This document shows, piece by piece, positions 27,209 through 35,475 of a stretch of 64,000 bases of DNA (position 1 is its first letter; the number at the start of each line of letters is the position of its first letter). The stretch is from Pontibacter sp. HSC-36F09 (lineage in GTDB: Bacteria > Bacteroidota > Bacteroidia > Cytophagales > Hymenobacteraceae). Below the pieces are notes generated by a model, which worked only from the letters and a program-made list of their open reading frames with translations, was not told where the DNA came from and searched no databases. A program made the position numbers and the translations under genes. The stretch covers positions 62,001 to 126,000 of the forward strand of contig NZ_JALKAA010000004.1 of the NCBI RefSeq assembly GCF_024171605.1, read 5' to 3'.

Positions 27209-27442
27209 GCTATACCGATACCTGGTTATACCTTCGCTACAGATCAACCAGATCACTTACACGATCAGCTGCATTCTTTAGGCAGACTCGTTCTTTCTGT
27301 CTGTAACAGGTCTAAGGTTCTTGTCTGAAGAGGGACTTCGACTTGTTTTGAACATATTCTAATCCAATAATATCCTGCTTTCCATCCGGTACAGTTTCCT
27401 GTTAGCTTGCAGATGAATACCCTACATCGCCAGTAGGTATGA

Positions 27443-27507
27443 TTTCACCAAAAACCGACTTTAAACTTTGACTAAACGATTTAAAAATGATACTTTTTTT
27501 GGTGAAA
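27443..27507. repeat. 12-bp inverted repeat with 41-bp spacer
   Basis: TTTCACCAAAAA (27443-27454) and TTTTTGGTGAAA (27496-27507) are perfect inverted copies in the AT-rich region upstream of the AraC-family gene. It may be an operator or a hairpin at a transcript end. Nothing else was seen between 27209 and 27670. Confidence 0.5.
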
Positions 27508-27672
27508 CTATGTTGTTGTTAGTAGAGAAACCGTGCAAGTTTCGGGAATGATCAGCTCAAGTGGTCATCGGTGATTTCTTGCAGGAGGAGCATCTTTCAC
27601 ATTACGGGCGAGATAGAGGATAGACGGTATGTAGGGAAATTTAACAGGAAATTTGTGCCCAGAAATGAAATA

Positions 27673-28563
27673 TTGACCTTTGAAACAATTGCTGCCTTTG
27701 AAAGAAAAATAAACCACGATACACGGCCCTATGATCCGGGCCTTCAGCTCCTGCCGGGACGCATGGAGGAGAGGCACCAAAATGTTGATTCAAAGCTGGG
27801 GATTCCAGCCTTGCGGAGAAATTTTAACCTGATCTACCTCCTGCTCGACGGCCTGCACGATATCCGGCTTGATGACAAACACCGCTGGCTGATGCCAAAT
27901 GATCTGGTTATCGTTCCGGCTAACGTACTCTATGCTTCTGCCAATATAAAGGAATGCAAAGGCTACTGTATAGAGTTCACAACGACCTTTTTAGAACCAG
28001 TTGTTCTGGGCGGCTTGTCAGAGCAATTCCCATTCTTCGACCTGGAAGCCGAGCACGTTATCAGCCTCACCGCCAACGAAAGCAACCTCGTGCAGCGTTC
28101 CTTCGAGAATATCCTGGAGGTGCATAGTGGCCACTCCAGGGAGAAAACGCAACTGCTCCGCGACTATGTTCACATTTTACTGTTGCTCATCCGCGATTGC
28201 TACAAAGCCAGGTATACCGTTTACATTAAAGAGAAAGCGACACGTGCCGTGCAATTGACAAGCGCCTACAAGCACCTGGTCGATGAGCACTTCCGCGATA
28301 TGCACGAGGTGCAGCAGTATGCCAGCCTGCTCAACATCACGCCTAAGCACTTGTCAGATGTTGTGAAGAGCACCACCGGCAAGCCACCGCACGAAATGAT
28401 CCACAACCGGCTGCTGCAAGAGGCCCGCACACTGCTTAGCAACACAGCAATGAGCATGGCCGAGATTGCCTATACGCTCCATTTTGAGGATCAGTCCCAC
28501 TTCAGTCACTTCATGAAACGCAAGACCGGTCAGACGCCATTGGAAATAAGAAAGAGCTTCTAG
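27673..28563 (+). CDS. AraC-family transcriptional regulator
   Basis: A regulator of about 296 residues. The N-terminal 170 residues form a cupin-like sensor (YLLLDGLHDIRLDDKHRWLMPNDLVIVPANVLYA). The C-terminal 100 residues hold two helix-turn-helix units (EVQQYASLLNITPKHLSDVVKSTTG; MAEIAYTLHFEDQSHFSHFMKRKTG) ending TPLEIRKSF, as in the AraC/XylS family. There is no nearby ATG. The frame is open back to a GTG at 27571; the TTG at 27673 (TFETIAAFERK) is preferred because it gives the usual family length. It probably controls the methyltransferase gene 91 bp downstream or itself; this is inference. Confidence 0.85.
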   Translation: MTFETIAAFERKINHDTRPYDPGLQLLPGRMEERHQNVDSKLGIPALRRNFNLIYLLLDGLHDIRLDDKHRWLMPNDLVIVPANVLYASANIKECKGYCIEFTTTFLEPVVLGGLSEQFPFFDLEAEHVISLTANESNLVQRSFENILEVHSGHSREKTQLLRDYVHILLLLIRDCYKARYTVYIKEKATRAVQLTSAYKHLVDEHFRDMHEVQQYASLLNITPKHLSDVVKSTTGKPPHEMIHNRLLQEARTLLSNTAMSMAEIAYTLHFEDQSHFSHFMKRKTGQTPLEIRKSF

Positions 28564-28654
28564 TCTGTACAAATTATTCCGGAATACATACAATACTTCT
28601 TGCGGTAAGTGGTTTAATTTTAGGTTGTTATAATCACACTAAACACTTACTACA

Positions 28655-29716
28655 ATGAAAGAGAATACAATTCAACGAAAAAGAGGCCGTCCTGAAAGGG
28701 TAGAGGATTTTGCGCACCACGTGCTGGACGACCTGAGTGCTGCCGAGCGGGTGAGAATGTCTTTCCTGGGCAGCCAACTGGGGCTATTTAAAGCAATGGC
28801 TAACGCCGGGCCCATGACAGTGGGCCAGATAGCCCGAAACTCCGGAGCCAGCATCAAACTGGTGAAGCATTGGGCCGACAGCCTGGCCGCAGACGGTTAC
28901 CTGGTGCACGAGGAAGAGGCTGATACCTTCTGCCTCCCCGAACCACACGCCACCGCCATGACCGACCCAACCAGTCCCTACTATGTCGGCAACCGCTTTA
29001 TGAAAGCAAACGGCAACCAGCTCATCAAACCGATGGAATTGACGCACGTGCTGCCTGCTAACTATGTAAAACTACGAAGCCTGCTGCCTTCCGATGTGTC
29101 CGGACGTTTTTTCAGTGAGGAATACCTGTCCAGTCTGCTGCACAGCTGGATACCGGGTGTAGAGGGGCTCGCAGCGAAACTTGAATCCGGTATACTAGTA
29201 GCAGACCTGGGCAGCGGTCGCCACGGAGCTTCTACGCTGGTAATGGCAGGTCTCTTCCCCAATTCGACCTTCCTTGGCTTCGACAGGTATGTCTCCTCTG
29301 TGGAGCGGGCCAACCTGCTGGCCAAAGAAAAGCACATACCGAACGCGCACTTTGAGTGCGCTACAGATGAGCACGTGTACGCCTACCAATACGACCTGAT
29401 CACCCTGATCGAGAGCGCGCACCACATGGGGGAAAATTTGCAGGACCTACTGACCGAATGCCGCCAGGTGCTTAAAACGGATGGAGTACTGGTAATTGCA
29501 GAAGCAAAAGACGGTAGCATCGTCAGCGAAGAGCAGTACCAGCGCCTGCGCTCTACCAGGGTTGTACCGACAGTGGCAGAGCACGTTTACCGGGTAGAGC
29601 GCGGCATTGACGGGCACGAGCACGAACTGCAAAAAGCGGCTACTGCAGCTGGCTTTTCAGTTTTCCGCAGAGTGGCCGAAACCTGGTACGACAAGGTATA
29701 CGAGTTGCGCCCTTAA
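28655..29716 (+). CDS. SAM-dependent methyltransferase with N-terminal winged helix
   Basis: A 353-residue protein. An AT-hook-like KRGRPERV at residues 8-15 precedes a winged-helix dimerisation domain (about 30-95, TVGQIARNSGASIKLVKHW). The C-terminal Rossmann methyltransferase has motif I VADLGSGRHGAST, the acidic strand end FLGFDRY, ESAHHM and a post-motif DGVLVIAEAKDG. The layout resembles O-methyltransferases and RdmB-like enzymes that act on small molecules, but also HTH-methyltransferase fusions of Bacteroidota with unknown targets. Its start is an ATG after an A-rich stretch. It follows the AraC regulator on the same strand. Confidence 0.82.
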   Translation: MKENTIQRKRGRPERVEDFAHHVLDDLSAAERVRMSFLGSQLGLFKAMANAGPMTVGQIARNSGASIKLVKHWADSLAADGYLVHEEEADTFCLPEPHATAMTDPTSPYYVGNRFMKANGNQLIKPMELTHVLPANYVKLRSLLPSDVSGRFFSEEYLSSLLHSWIPGVEGLAAKLESGILVADLGSGRHGASTLVMAGLFPNSTFLGFDRYVSSVERANLLAKEKHIPNAHFECATDEHVYAYQYDLITLIESAHHMGENLQDLLTECRQVLKTDGVLVIAEAKDGSIVSEEQYQRLRSTRVVPTVAEHVYRVERGIDGHEHELQKAATAAGFSVFRRVAETWYDKVYELRP

Positions 29717-29728
29717 CTTGCGGGGAGG

Positions 29729-30190
29729 CTACAGTTTCACTTCAACGGTTTCCTGCCGCTTGTCATGGTCCAGGGACTGGTTGTGCCGGAACACCGTTTC
29801 GTACCCGTTGATAGATACGGTTTTGGTGACATCCAGCACAAGCTGATCCTGTTCCCTGTGAATCCCCTGCAGTTGCTTATCCAGCTGCAGGGGGGCACCC
29901 CTGAGCGGAAGCTCCTGAAAAGGCATCCAGCCGAAAGTGGTATCCAGCACGATCACTTCCTTTGGCAGGTTTGTGCTGATGCGGCGCACCTTGAGGTTCA
30001 GTTTCAGTTTAGAATCCTGCCAGCGTGCCTCACTGTAATCCGTTTCAGTGAAAATCCTGAAAGCGACCTCTTTGTTGTAAACCGGCGAAGCAGGGAGAGG
30101 CGATACATCTTCTTTTTCTTTGTCGCAGCCGCTTGTGAGCAGCAACAAAAGCGCCAGAAGGGGCGCAAGGGTGCGTAGAGTTAGAACCAT
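29729..30190 (-). CDS. Small lipoprotein of unknown function
   Basis: A 153-residue protein with a hydrophobic signal and lipobox LLTSGC (Cys 22), then a Lys/Glu-rich linker. The mature part of about 130 residues has alternating charged beta-strand-like segments (LKLNLKVRRI, LVLDVTKTVSI) and no recognised domain. It converges with the methyltransferase gene, 12 bp apart. Likely attached to a membrane facing the periplasm. Codon use matches the neighbours. Confidence 0.75.
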   Translation of the reverse strand: MVLTLRTLAPLLALLLLLTSGCDKEKEDVSPLPASPVYNKEVAFRIFTETDYSEARWQDSKLKLNLKVRRISTNLPKEVIVLDTTFGWMPFQELPLRGAPLQLDKQLQGIHREQDQLVLDVTKTVSINGYETVFRHNQSLDHDKRQETVEVKL

Positions 30191-30284
30191 GGTATGCGTA
30201 AGTAGAAGCTGTTCGGAGGTGGCAACATATGGCGTTGCTTATATAGCGTTACGCATCCCCGAAGCTTCTGTTTACGCTTCCTGC

Positions 30285-30773
30285 CTAGTTTTTTTTCGAA
30301 TTTCCCGGCTCCCGTAAGGGCAGCACCATGTGTTGCGTAGAGGGCGTAAAACCCAGCGATTCCCAGAAGCGGATACCTCCCGGGTTGTGCACTGATACCT
30401 GCAGTTCCAGGTGGTCAGCCCCCTGGTCGCTCAGCCACTTGCGGGCGGCTTCGAACAGCTCTTTGCCAATTCCTTTGCCACGGAACTCATTCCGTACTAC
30501 CGTCTCGCCAATGTAGCCTTTGTTGGAAAGCTTGAAGCCCGCAGAGCCGGGCCGCAGACTAGCCACCAGCATACCTGCCCAAATATCATCAATCTCGTAC
30601 ACAAACACCCGCGTGCTTTTGTCCTTGAGGCGGTTGAGCAGCTCCGCTTTTAAGGTCTGTTCACTGCCCGGCCTATACCTGAACACAACGTGATAGGACT
30701 GTTGCATATCAAGCAGCAGGCGCCAGAGCTCATACAGCTCATCAATATCATCAGGCTGCGCTTCGAAGATCAT
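30285..30773 (-). CDS. GNAT-family N-acetyltransferase
   Basis: A 162-residue GNAT fold. The acetyl-CoA loop is RNEFRGKGIGKELFEAA (R-x-x-G-x-G), preceded by the beta4 strand GYIGETVV and followed by LELQVSVHNPGGIRFWESLGF, the usual C-terminal half. It transfers an acetyl group to an unknown amine substrate. It lies 10 bp after the HAD phosphatase gene and is probably cotranscribed with it. Confidence 0.88.
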   Translation of the reverse strand: MIFEAQPDDIDELYELWRLLLDMQQSYHVVFRYRPGSEQTLKAELLNRLKDKSTRVFVYEIDDIWAGMLVASLRPGSAGFKLSNKGYIGETVVRNEFRGKGIGKELFEAARKWLSDQGADHLELQVSVHNPGGIRFWESLGFTPSTQHMVLPLREPGNSKKN

Positions 30774-30783
30774 AGCGGAGATG

Positions 30784-31413
30784 TTAGAAAAGCGTGGTCA
30801 GGTCGCCGATGCGCTCGAGGCGGTGCTCGTACTCGCTTACTTCGCGGTAGCCGTAGCCGGCATGAACAAACGGTACGCCCGCTTTTTGTGCGGCCTCCAG
30901 ATCACCGGGGGTGTCCCCCACATAGACCGGAGCCTGCAGGTTATTACGCTCCACAATGGCTTTCAGGTTGATGTCCTTGGAATCGCCGGTGCGGCCGGAG
31001 CACTCGAAATCACCGAAAAATTTGCCCAGATCGTGCCGCTCCAGAAAGGCCTCGATGTAGCCATCCTGGCAGTTGCTCACGATAAAGAGGGGGTACTTGG
31101 CGTGCAGGTATTCCAGCGTTTCTTCCAGTCCTTCGTACAGATTGCCGCCGTGCTTGCGGATATGGGCCATTTCTTCCTGGCCGCTCACCTCCATCAGTTC
31201 CTGGCGCTGTGCCTGGTTCAGTTGCGGGAACAGCTTATCAAAGATCAGGTTGTGCTGGGTGCCGGCAATGGAGCGGACCTTGTCAGGAGTGATCTCTTGT
31301 ATTTCAAAGTCAACTTTCTCCCGGGCAGCTCTCCAGGCCTTGGCTACTGTTTCGGCGGCATCCCACAGGGTGCCGTCCAGGTCGAATATGATGCTGTCTA
31401 TTTTGCTGGTCAT
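30784..31413 (-). CDS. HAD-family hydrolase (phosphoglycolate phosphatase-like)
   Basis: A 209-residue HAD phosphatase. Motif I is IIFDLDGTLWD, motif II FIVSNCQDG, the motif III Lys region is SGRTGDSKDINLK, and motif IV VYVGDTPGDLEAA. The helical cap lies at about 18-85 (C1 type), as in Gph/PGP-like enzymes. The substrate is a small phosphate ester and cannot be named. The ATG at 31413 is used; the frame extends to a GTG at 31434, but the ATG gives the family N-terminus. It is followed by the GNAT gene. Confidence 0.88.
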   Translation of the reverse strand: MTSKIDSIIFDLDGTLWDAAETVAKAWRAAREKVDFEIQEITPDKVRSIAGTQHNLIFDKLFPQLNQAQRQELMEVSGQEEMAHIRKHGGNLYEGLEETLEYLHAKYPLFIVSNCQDGYIEAFLERHDLGKFFGDFECSGRTGDSKDINLKAIVERNNLQAPVYVGDTPGDLEAAQKAGVPFVHAGYGYREVSEYEHRLERIGDLTTLF

Positions 31414-31450
31414 GTCAAGGTATAAGCTATGCACAATAGCAGGTTTTAGG

Positions 31451-31873
31451 TTATTGGTTGTGAGGAGGTATAAACGTCACCTCCACGATCAGGCCATCTT
31501 TCACGCGATACACGGCGATCGCGTCGGTGCGCGGCTCTCCCTTTTTGCGCTGCACCTTCTCGTGGTCAATCACCACATCACCCGCCACAATGCGGTTCAC
31601 AATCTCGCAATGCAGATCCGGGGTGTTGGCAAACATAGCGCCGTAGCGTTTGTGCAGTTCGTCGCGGCCTTGGTAGGTGAGCACGCCCGGCTGGCGGTAT
31701 ACCTTCACGGTGTCGCTGAAGGCACTGGCAAACAGGTCGATGTCGCGGCTGTTGTAACCTTTCAGCTGTAGTTCCACGGGTTTTACAACGACAGGCGTTT
31801 CGGTTTTTGACTGGCTCATGGCGGTCATGCTGCTAAATAAAAGAAGGGCAAAGGGTAGCAGAAATTTGATCAT
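31451..31873 (-). CDS. Secreted NTF2/SnoaL-like protein
   Basis: A 140-residue protein beginning MIKFLLPFALLLFSSMTAMSQ, a signal peptide, then a SnoaL-like cone-fold domain of about 110 residues. YNSRDIDLFASAFSDTVKVYRQPG is the typical start, followed by ELHKRYGAMFANTPDLH and ending VEVTFIPPH. Such domains bind small ligands or act as isomerases; exported versions are common in Bacteroidota and mostly uncharacterised. The start is placed at 31873 rather than 31912, since only the later ATG leads directly into the signal peptide. It is divergent from the YdcF-like gene. Confidence 0.78.
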   Translation of the reverse strand: MIKFLLPFALLLFSSMTAMSQSKTETPVVVKPVELQLKGYNSRDIDLFASAFSDTVKVYRQPGVLTYQGRDELHKRYGAMFANTPDLHCEIVNRIVAGDVVIDHEKVQRKKGEPRTDAIAVYRVKDGLIVEVTFIPPHNQ

Positions 31874-31935
31874 GCGCAAAATTAGGCAATTTTGCGGGTA
31901 TACCTTGCGCATTTCTGTTGCGTATAAGCGGAGCT

Positions 31936-32550
31936 ATGATAGAAGAACTCATCATTCGCGCACTTTGCGATACGATACCTGACGAGCCTGTAGACGGATT
32001 GTTTTTGTTTGGACAGACCGAAGATAACCAGCAGGCAGCCTTTGAAACGGCCCACCAGTTTTTGCAGAGCGGACGCAGCGACAAAGTGCTCTGCCTCGGC
32101 ACCAAGGCCATGAGCGGCTATCCCGGTTTTGAGGTATGGAAAAAGGAAATGAAGAAATTAGGTATAGGAGAAGAGCAGCTTATACCTGTTCCGCCTGTGC
32201 CCGCCGATACAGACCTGCTGCATACCCTGATCGAAGCGACATCGGCGGTGCGCTATGCGAAGGAGCAAGGCTTCAAAAGTCTGGTGGTCACGGCAGCCCC
32301 ATTCCAGCAGCCCCGCGCTTTTATGACGGCCATCACGGCTGCCCTTCGTGAGTTTCCGGAGCTATACCTGTACAGTCTGCCCGGCAAGGCGATGCCCTGG
32401 CAGGAGGAAGTGACGCATTCGCAGGGCAAGCTAGAAGACACCCGCGCAGGGCTCATTGCCGGAGAAATGGAACGTATACGCTGCTACCACGAGCAAAATG
32501 ATCTGATCTCTGTACAAGAGGCGCTTAACTATTTGAATAGGAGAGATTGA
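31936..32550 (+). CDS. YdcF/ElyC-like DUF218 protein
   Basis: A 204-residue protein resembling DUF218 (YdcF/SanA/ElyC), with a Rossmann-like core: DGLFLFGQTEDNQQAAFETAH, then KVLCLGTKA, then the helix-strand pair YAKEQGFKSLVVTAAPFQQPRAF, a family hallmark. E. coli members bind SAM (YdcF) or affect envelope polysaccharides (ElyC, SanA). This one lacks a membrane helix and should be cytosolic. The ATG at 31936 is preferred over a TTG at 31918. No operon partner. Confidence 0.72.
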   Translation: MIEELIIRALCDTIPDEPVDGLFLFGQTEDNQQAAFETAHQFLQSGRSDKVLCLGTKAMSGYPGFEVWKKEMKKLGIGEEQLIPVPPVPADTDLLHTLIEATSAVRYAKEQGFKSLVVTAAPFQQPRAFMTAITAALREFPELYLYSLPGKAMPWQEEVTHSQGKLEDTRAGLIAGEMERIRCYHEQNDLISVQEALNYLNRRD

Positions 32551-32556
32551 ATTGTT

Positions 32557-32658
32557 AGAATCAGGATTTACAGGATTAAAGGATTGAATGATTCTCAAAA
32601 TTGATTGTCCCTTTTAATTAAATCCTGAAAATTATAAAATTCTGTAAATCCTGATTCT
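32557..32658. repeat. 17-bp inverted repeat of the Bacteroidota AATCCTG-type intergenic repeat
   Basis: AGAATCAGGATTTACAG (32557-32573) and its exact inverse complement (32642-32658) enclose more fragments of the same phrase (GGATTAAAGGATT, AAATCCTG). Phrases such as CAGGATTTACAGGATT are common in intergenic DNA of this phylum (from memory). The following 32690-32758 is another low-complexity stretch of CAATCAGCAGTCAACAATT type. Confidence 0.7.
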
Positions 32659-32758
32659 GACAGATAATCGTGCACCAATCATACATGGGAACCGTGAACC
32701 CAAAAATTAATAATCAGCAATCAGCAGTCAACAATTCAACCATTAATAATTTAGCAAT

Positions 32759-33046
32759 TTAGCAACCTTCCACCGCGATCATTTGAGTGCTGGAGGCACT
32801 CTGGCGCAGGACTTTTGCTGGGGCGTATTCATCAGAAGAGTGCCATGCTTTGGCTTGCTCCATGGTCGGGAATTCCAGTACCACGATGCGGGTTGGAGTC
32901 CAGTCGCCTTCGAGGTTTTGAGGATTACCGCCTCGCACAATAAACTTGCCGTCGTAAGGTTGCAACGAGCCTGGCGTCAGTTTTTTGTACTCCTCATAAG
33001 TAGCGTTGTCTGTCACGTCTATGTCTAAAATGATGTAAGCTGGCAT
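32759..33046 (-). CDS. DUF1330 family protein
   Basis: A 95-residue protein that fits DUF1330, a dimeric ferredoxin-like alpha/beta fold. It starts MPAYIILDIDVTDNATYEEY, and FIVRGGNPQNLEGDW, RIVVLEFPTMEQAKAWHSS and YAPAKVLRQSASS are all family hallmarks. Function is unknown; members are small cytosolic proteins related to stress-responsive dimeric barrels. The start at 33046 is preferred over a further 8 codons upstream. The neighbour on the other strand is the DinB-like gene. Confidence 0.88.
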   Translation of the reverse strand: MPAYIILDIDVTDNATYEEYKKLTPGSLQPYDGKFIVRGGNPQNLEGDWTPTRIVVLEFPTMEQAKAWHSSDEYAPAKVLRQSASSTQMIAVEGC

Positions 33047-33218
33047 AAAATTCAGGTATAGGTTATACAATAGGATGGCTGCATATTAGGTATAATCCGC
33101 GGATGGTGCAAACAGAAATTATAGAGGTCGTGGCATCATAAGCACTTGAAAAAACCGAGTTAGGTAGACTGTTTACTGTTTGATTGCGTACATCGCTCAT
33201 ATACAAGCCCTTCAACTT

Positions 33219-33761
33219 ATGACACAAACCAAAAACCTCGAAGTCTGGCTGCGTGGACCGCTGCCTGATGTGCCCGCCATGCTGCAACCAGCAGCCCATG
33301 CACTGCTACAAGCTCGCGAAGAAGTCGGAAACTTTATGCAGGATTTTCCGGACGAACTGCTCTGGGAGCGACCTGCGGGAGTGGCCTCAGTAGGCTACCA
33401 CCTGCAACACCTCACTGGCATACTGGAGCGCCTCTTTACCTATGCCCGCGGCGAACAATTAACCGAGCAGCAACTAGCCTCTTTGTATGCCGAGGGCAAG
33501 CCGGTAGGGCAGGACAGGCAGTCCGAAACGCTGGTGCAGAAGTTTAACGAGCAGGTGGATAAAGCCTTGGAGCAATTGCGGCAGACAGACGAAAGCAGCC
33601 TGACCGAAACCAGAAGGGTAGGACGCGCGCAGGTAGAGTCTACAGTGATGGGCTTGCTCTTTCATGCCGCCGAGCACAGCATGCGCCACGTGGGGCAATT
33701 GCTCGTAACAGCACGGGTGCTGCGCGAGCGGGAAATGTCGAATGGGAATATGGTCGACTGA
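33219..33761 (+). CDS. DinB-superfamily protein
   Basis: A 180-residue four-helix-bundle protein of the DinB_2 type. The metal-site histidines are in GVASVGYHLQHLTGI and HAAEHSMRHVGQ, the usual triad of the DinB/YfiT fold. Such proteins bind a divalent metal; some are thiol-dependent S-transferases (bacillithiol), but most are uncharacterised. Start at ATG 33219 (MTQTKNLEVW) rather than the alternative at 33180. It converges with the ABC ATPase gene 12 bp away. Confidence 0.82.
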   Translation: MTQTKNLEVWLRGPLPDVPAMLQPAAHALLQAREEVGNFMQDFPDELLWERPAGVASVGYHLQHLTGILERLFTYARGEQLTEQQLASLYAEGKPVGQDRQSETLVQKFNEQVDKALEQLRQTDESSLTETRRVGRAQVESTVMGLLFHAAEHSMRHVGQLLVTARVLREREMSNGNMVD

Positions 33762-33773
33762 GGCTATACCTGA

Positions 33774-34757
33774 TCAAACAAAGCTCACATGCTCCCGCTC
33801 TACTCTAAGGTATACCTTTTCGCCTGTAGCGGCAGGTATAGCCTGTGTTCTGACAGTGACGCTGATGCCTGTTAATTGCACCTGCACATCATAAAAACCG
33901 CCAAAGAACATCACTTTTTGCACAGTACCCGTCAGAGCCCCGCTAGGATCAATTACAAACTTAAAGTGCTCCGGGCGCACCAATAGGTCACGACCTTGGC
34001 TGTCTATACCTAGACGGGCTGCAAATTCCGAAGTTAAGTCAGCAGGTATGAGGTTGAAGTTGCCGAAAAGACCAGCGGTATAGGAGTCAGCGGGGTGGCG
34101 GTATACCTGTTCGGGTGTGCCTTGCTGCACGAGGCGGCCTCCTTCGATTATCAAAATGCGGTCAGCCCAGGAGAGGGTGTCGTGCGGATCGTGGGAAATG
34201 AGGATACAAGTAATGGCGAGCCGCTCCGTGATATCGTGGATCACCTCTTTCAGTAACTCTTTGTGGCCTTTGTCAAGATTGGAATAAGGCTCGTCGAGCA
34301 ATAGCAGGTCTGGCCAGGTGCTGAGCAGGCGGGCCAGGGCAATACGCTGGCGCTCGCCACCCGAAAGCTGGTTGGTTTTGCGCTGCTTCAGGTGACTGAT
34401 ACGACATACCTCGTACAGCGTTTCGGCCTCATCACCCTGCAGTGTATTGGCGTAGCGGAGCACCTGCTCCACCCGCAGGAACTGAGGCAAATCGTAGTGC
34501 TGCGACAGGTAGGCAATTCCTTCGTGGCCCGGCACCAGTTTGTCGTGCGGACCGATCACGCGCTTGCCCTCAAAAGTAATCTGTCCGGCACTGGGCTGCA
34601 CCAAACCGGCAATGGCCTGCAGCAGGGTGCTTTTGCCGGACCCGGTTTCGCCCGCTATCACCAGTTTCTCATACTCGCCCTGCGCAAAGCTGATGTCGTG
34701 CAGCACGGTATGGCCGTCTTCCTGCACCTGTAGGCCGGATACTTCTAGAAAGCTCAA
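33774..34757 (-). CDS. ABC transporter ATP-binding protein with TOBE-like tail (Fbp/Pot/Mod type)
   Basis: A 327-residue ATPase. Walker A is GETGSGKS (36-43), the Q-loop is in YLSQHYDLPQFLR, the signature is LSGGERQR, Walker B is LLLLDEPYSNLD, and the switch is ILISHDPHD. Residues about 240-327 form a TOBE-like regulatory domain (LVRPEHFKF, VQKVMFFGGFYDVQVQL). This is the build of importers for iron, polyamine, sulfate or molybdate. No permease or binding protein is adjacent, so its transporter partner must be encoded elsewhere, or it may have another ATPase role. It is in line with the SRPBCC gene 3 bp upstream. Confidence 0.87.
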   Translation of the reverse strand: MSFLEVSGLQVQEDGHTVLHDISFAQGEYEKLVIAGETGSGKSTLLQAIAGLVQPSAGQITFEGKRVIGPHDKLVPGHEGIAYLSQHYDLPQFLRVEQVLRYANTLQGDEAETLYEVCRISHLKQRKTNQLSGGERQRIALARLLSTWPDLLLLDEPYSNLDKGHKELLKEVIHDITERLAITCILISHDPHDTLSWADRILIIEGGRLVQQGTPEQVYRHPADSYTAGLFGNFNLIPADLTSEFAARLGIDSQGRDLLVRPEHFKFVIDPSGALTGTVQKVMFFGGFYDVQVQLTGISVTVRTQAIPAATGEKVYLRVEREHVSFV

Positions 34758-34760
34758 AGC

Positions 34761-35147
34761 CTAAAACTCGTCTTCGTAAAACTCGATCAGAGCACCAAAG
34801 TAAGACTCGTTCCAGCCTTCCACGATGTCATTGTAGGCCTCGTCAGGTATGTTGAGGTGGCGCAGTTCGGCAGAAGTGCCGTGCTTGTGCGGATGCAGTT
34901 TGATTGTAACGATGGATTTAACCTCCTGCTCACCGAAGTACCACTCCTGCACCAGTAACTTGCCTTCCTCAAACTCCAGGTTTTTGCCGACGATGTTCCC
35001 TTCAAAGAGCGAGAACTCCGAGCCCGGTTCCGTCGACATCTCAGCCGGATCGCCTGACCAGAGCTGTATCGTGTTGGGGTTGGTAAGGGCCGCGTATACC
35101 TCTTCCGGGGCGGCCGGCACGATAAAATATTTTTTGTAATCTTTCAT
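34761..35147 (-). CDS. START-like SRPBCC/AHSA1-type protein
   Basis: A 128-residue SRPBCC fold. YFIVPAAPEEVYAALTNPNTIQLWSGDPA is the standard start of an AHSA1-type domain, with alternating beta strands after it (LLVQEWYF, KSIVTIKLHPH, GTSAELRHLNIP) and a long C-terminal helix ending EGWNESYFGALIEFY. These proteins bind hydrophobic ligands or help chaperones. It sits immediately upstream of the ABC ATPase gene and downstream of a VF530-like gene on the same strand, so a small operon is likely. Confidence 0.85.
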   Translation of the reverse strand: MKDYKKYFIVPAAPEEVYAALTNPNTIQLWSGDPAEMSTEPGSEFSLFEGNIVGKNLEFEEGKLLVQEWYFGEQEVKSIVTIKLHPHKHGTSAELRHLNIPDEAYNDIVEGWNESYFGALIEFYEDEF

Positions 35148-35168
35148 ATTTTGACTGCTGAGGTGGCC

Positions 35169-35390
35169 CTAATTGTTAGAGAAAGTCCTGATGTAGAGTT
35201 CTTCCACCTTCTGCCTCGCCCAGGGTGTTTTGCGCAAAAACTTCAGGCTGGAGTTAATGCTTGGGTTGATGTTGAAACTGTTGACATTGATCTTATACCC
35301 AAGTTCCTCCCAGCCATAGTAGTCTACGAGCTGCACCAGGATGCGCTCGAGCGTTTTGCCATGCAGGGGGTTGTTTTTCTGTTCTTCCAT
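35169..35390 (-). CDS. VF530-type small DNA-binding protein (DUF2132)
   Basis: A 73-residue protein matching VF530: [22 protein letters not shown], then [20 protein letters not shown] and KVEELYIR. The fold is a small helical domain reported for Vibrio VF530 as a putative DNA binder. Its exact role is unknown. The start is ATG at 35390. It lies 21 bp upstream of the SRPBCC gene and is probably cotranscribed with it. Confidence 0.87.
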   Translation of the reverse strand: MEEQKNNPLHGKTLERILVQLVDYYGWEELGYKINVNSFNINPSINSSLKFLRKTPWARQKVEELYIRTFSNN

Positions 35391-35475
35391 ACGCAGATGT
35401 TAGGGCTTGCAAGTTCCGCACATTATCGGGAATACGCAATTAAATTAGCGGAGGGCTGCTATACCTGTTGCCGGT

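Noticed and set aside
27035..27256. 73-codon minus-strand frame downstream of recQ
   Set aside because: Reads somewhat protein-like, but the plus strand at the same place fits a dehydrogenase remnant better, and no family is recognised.
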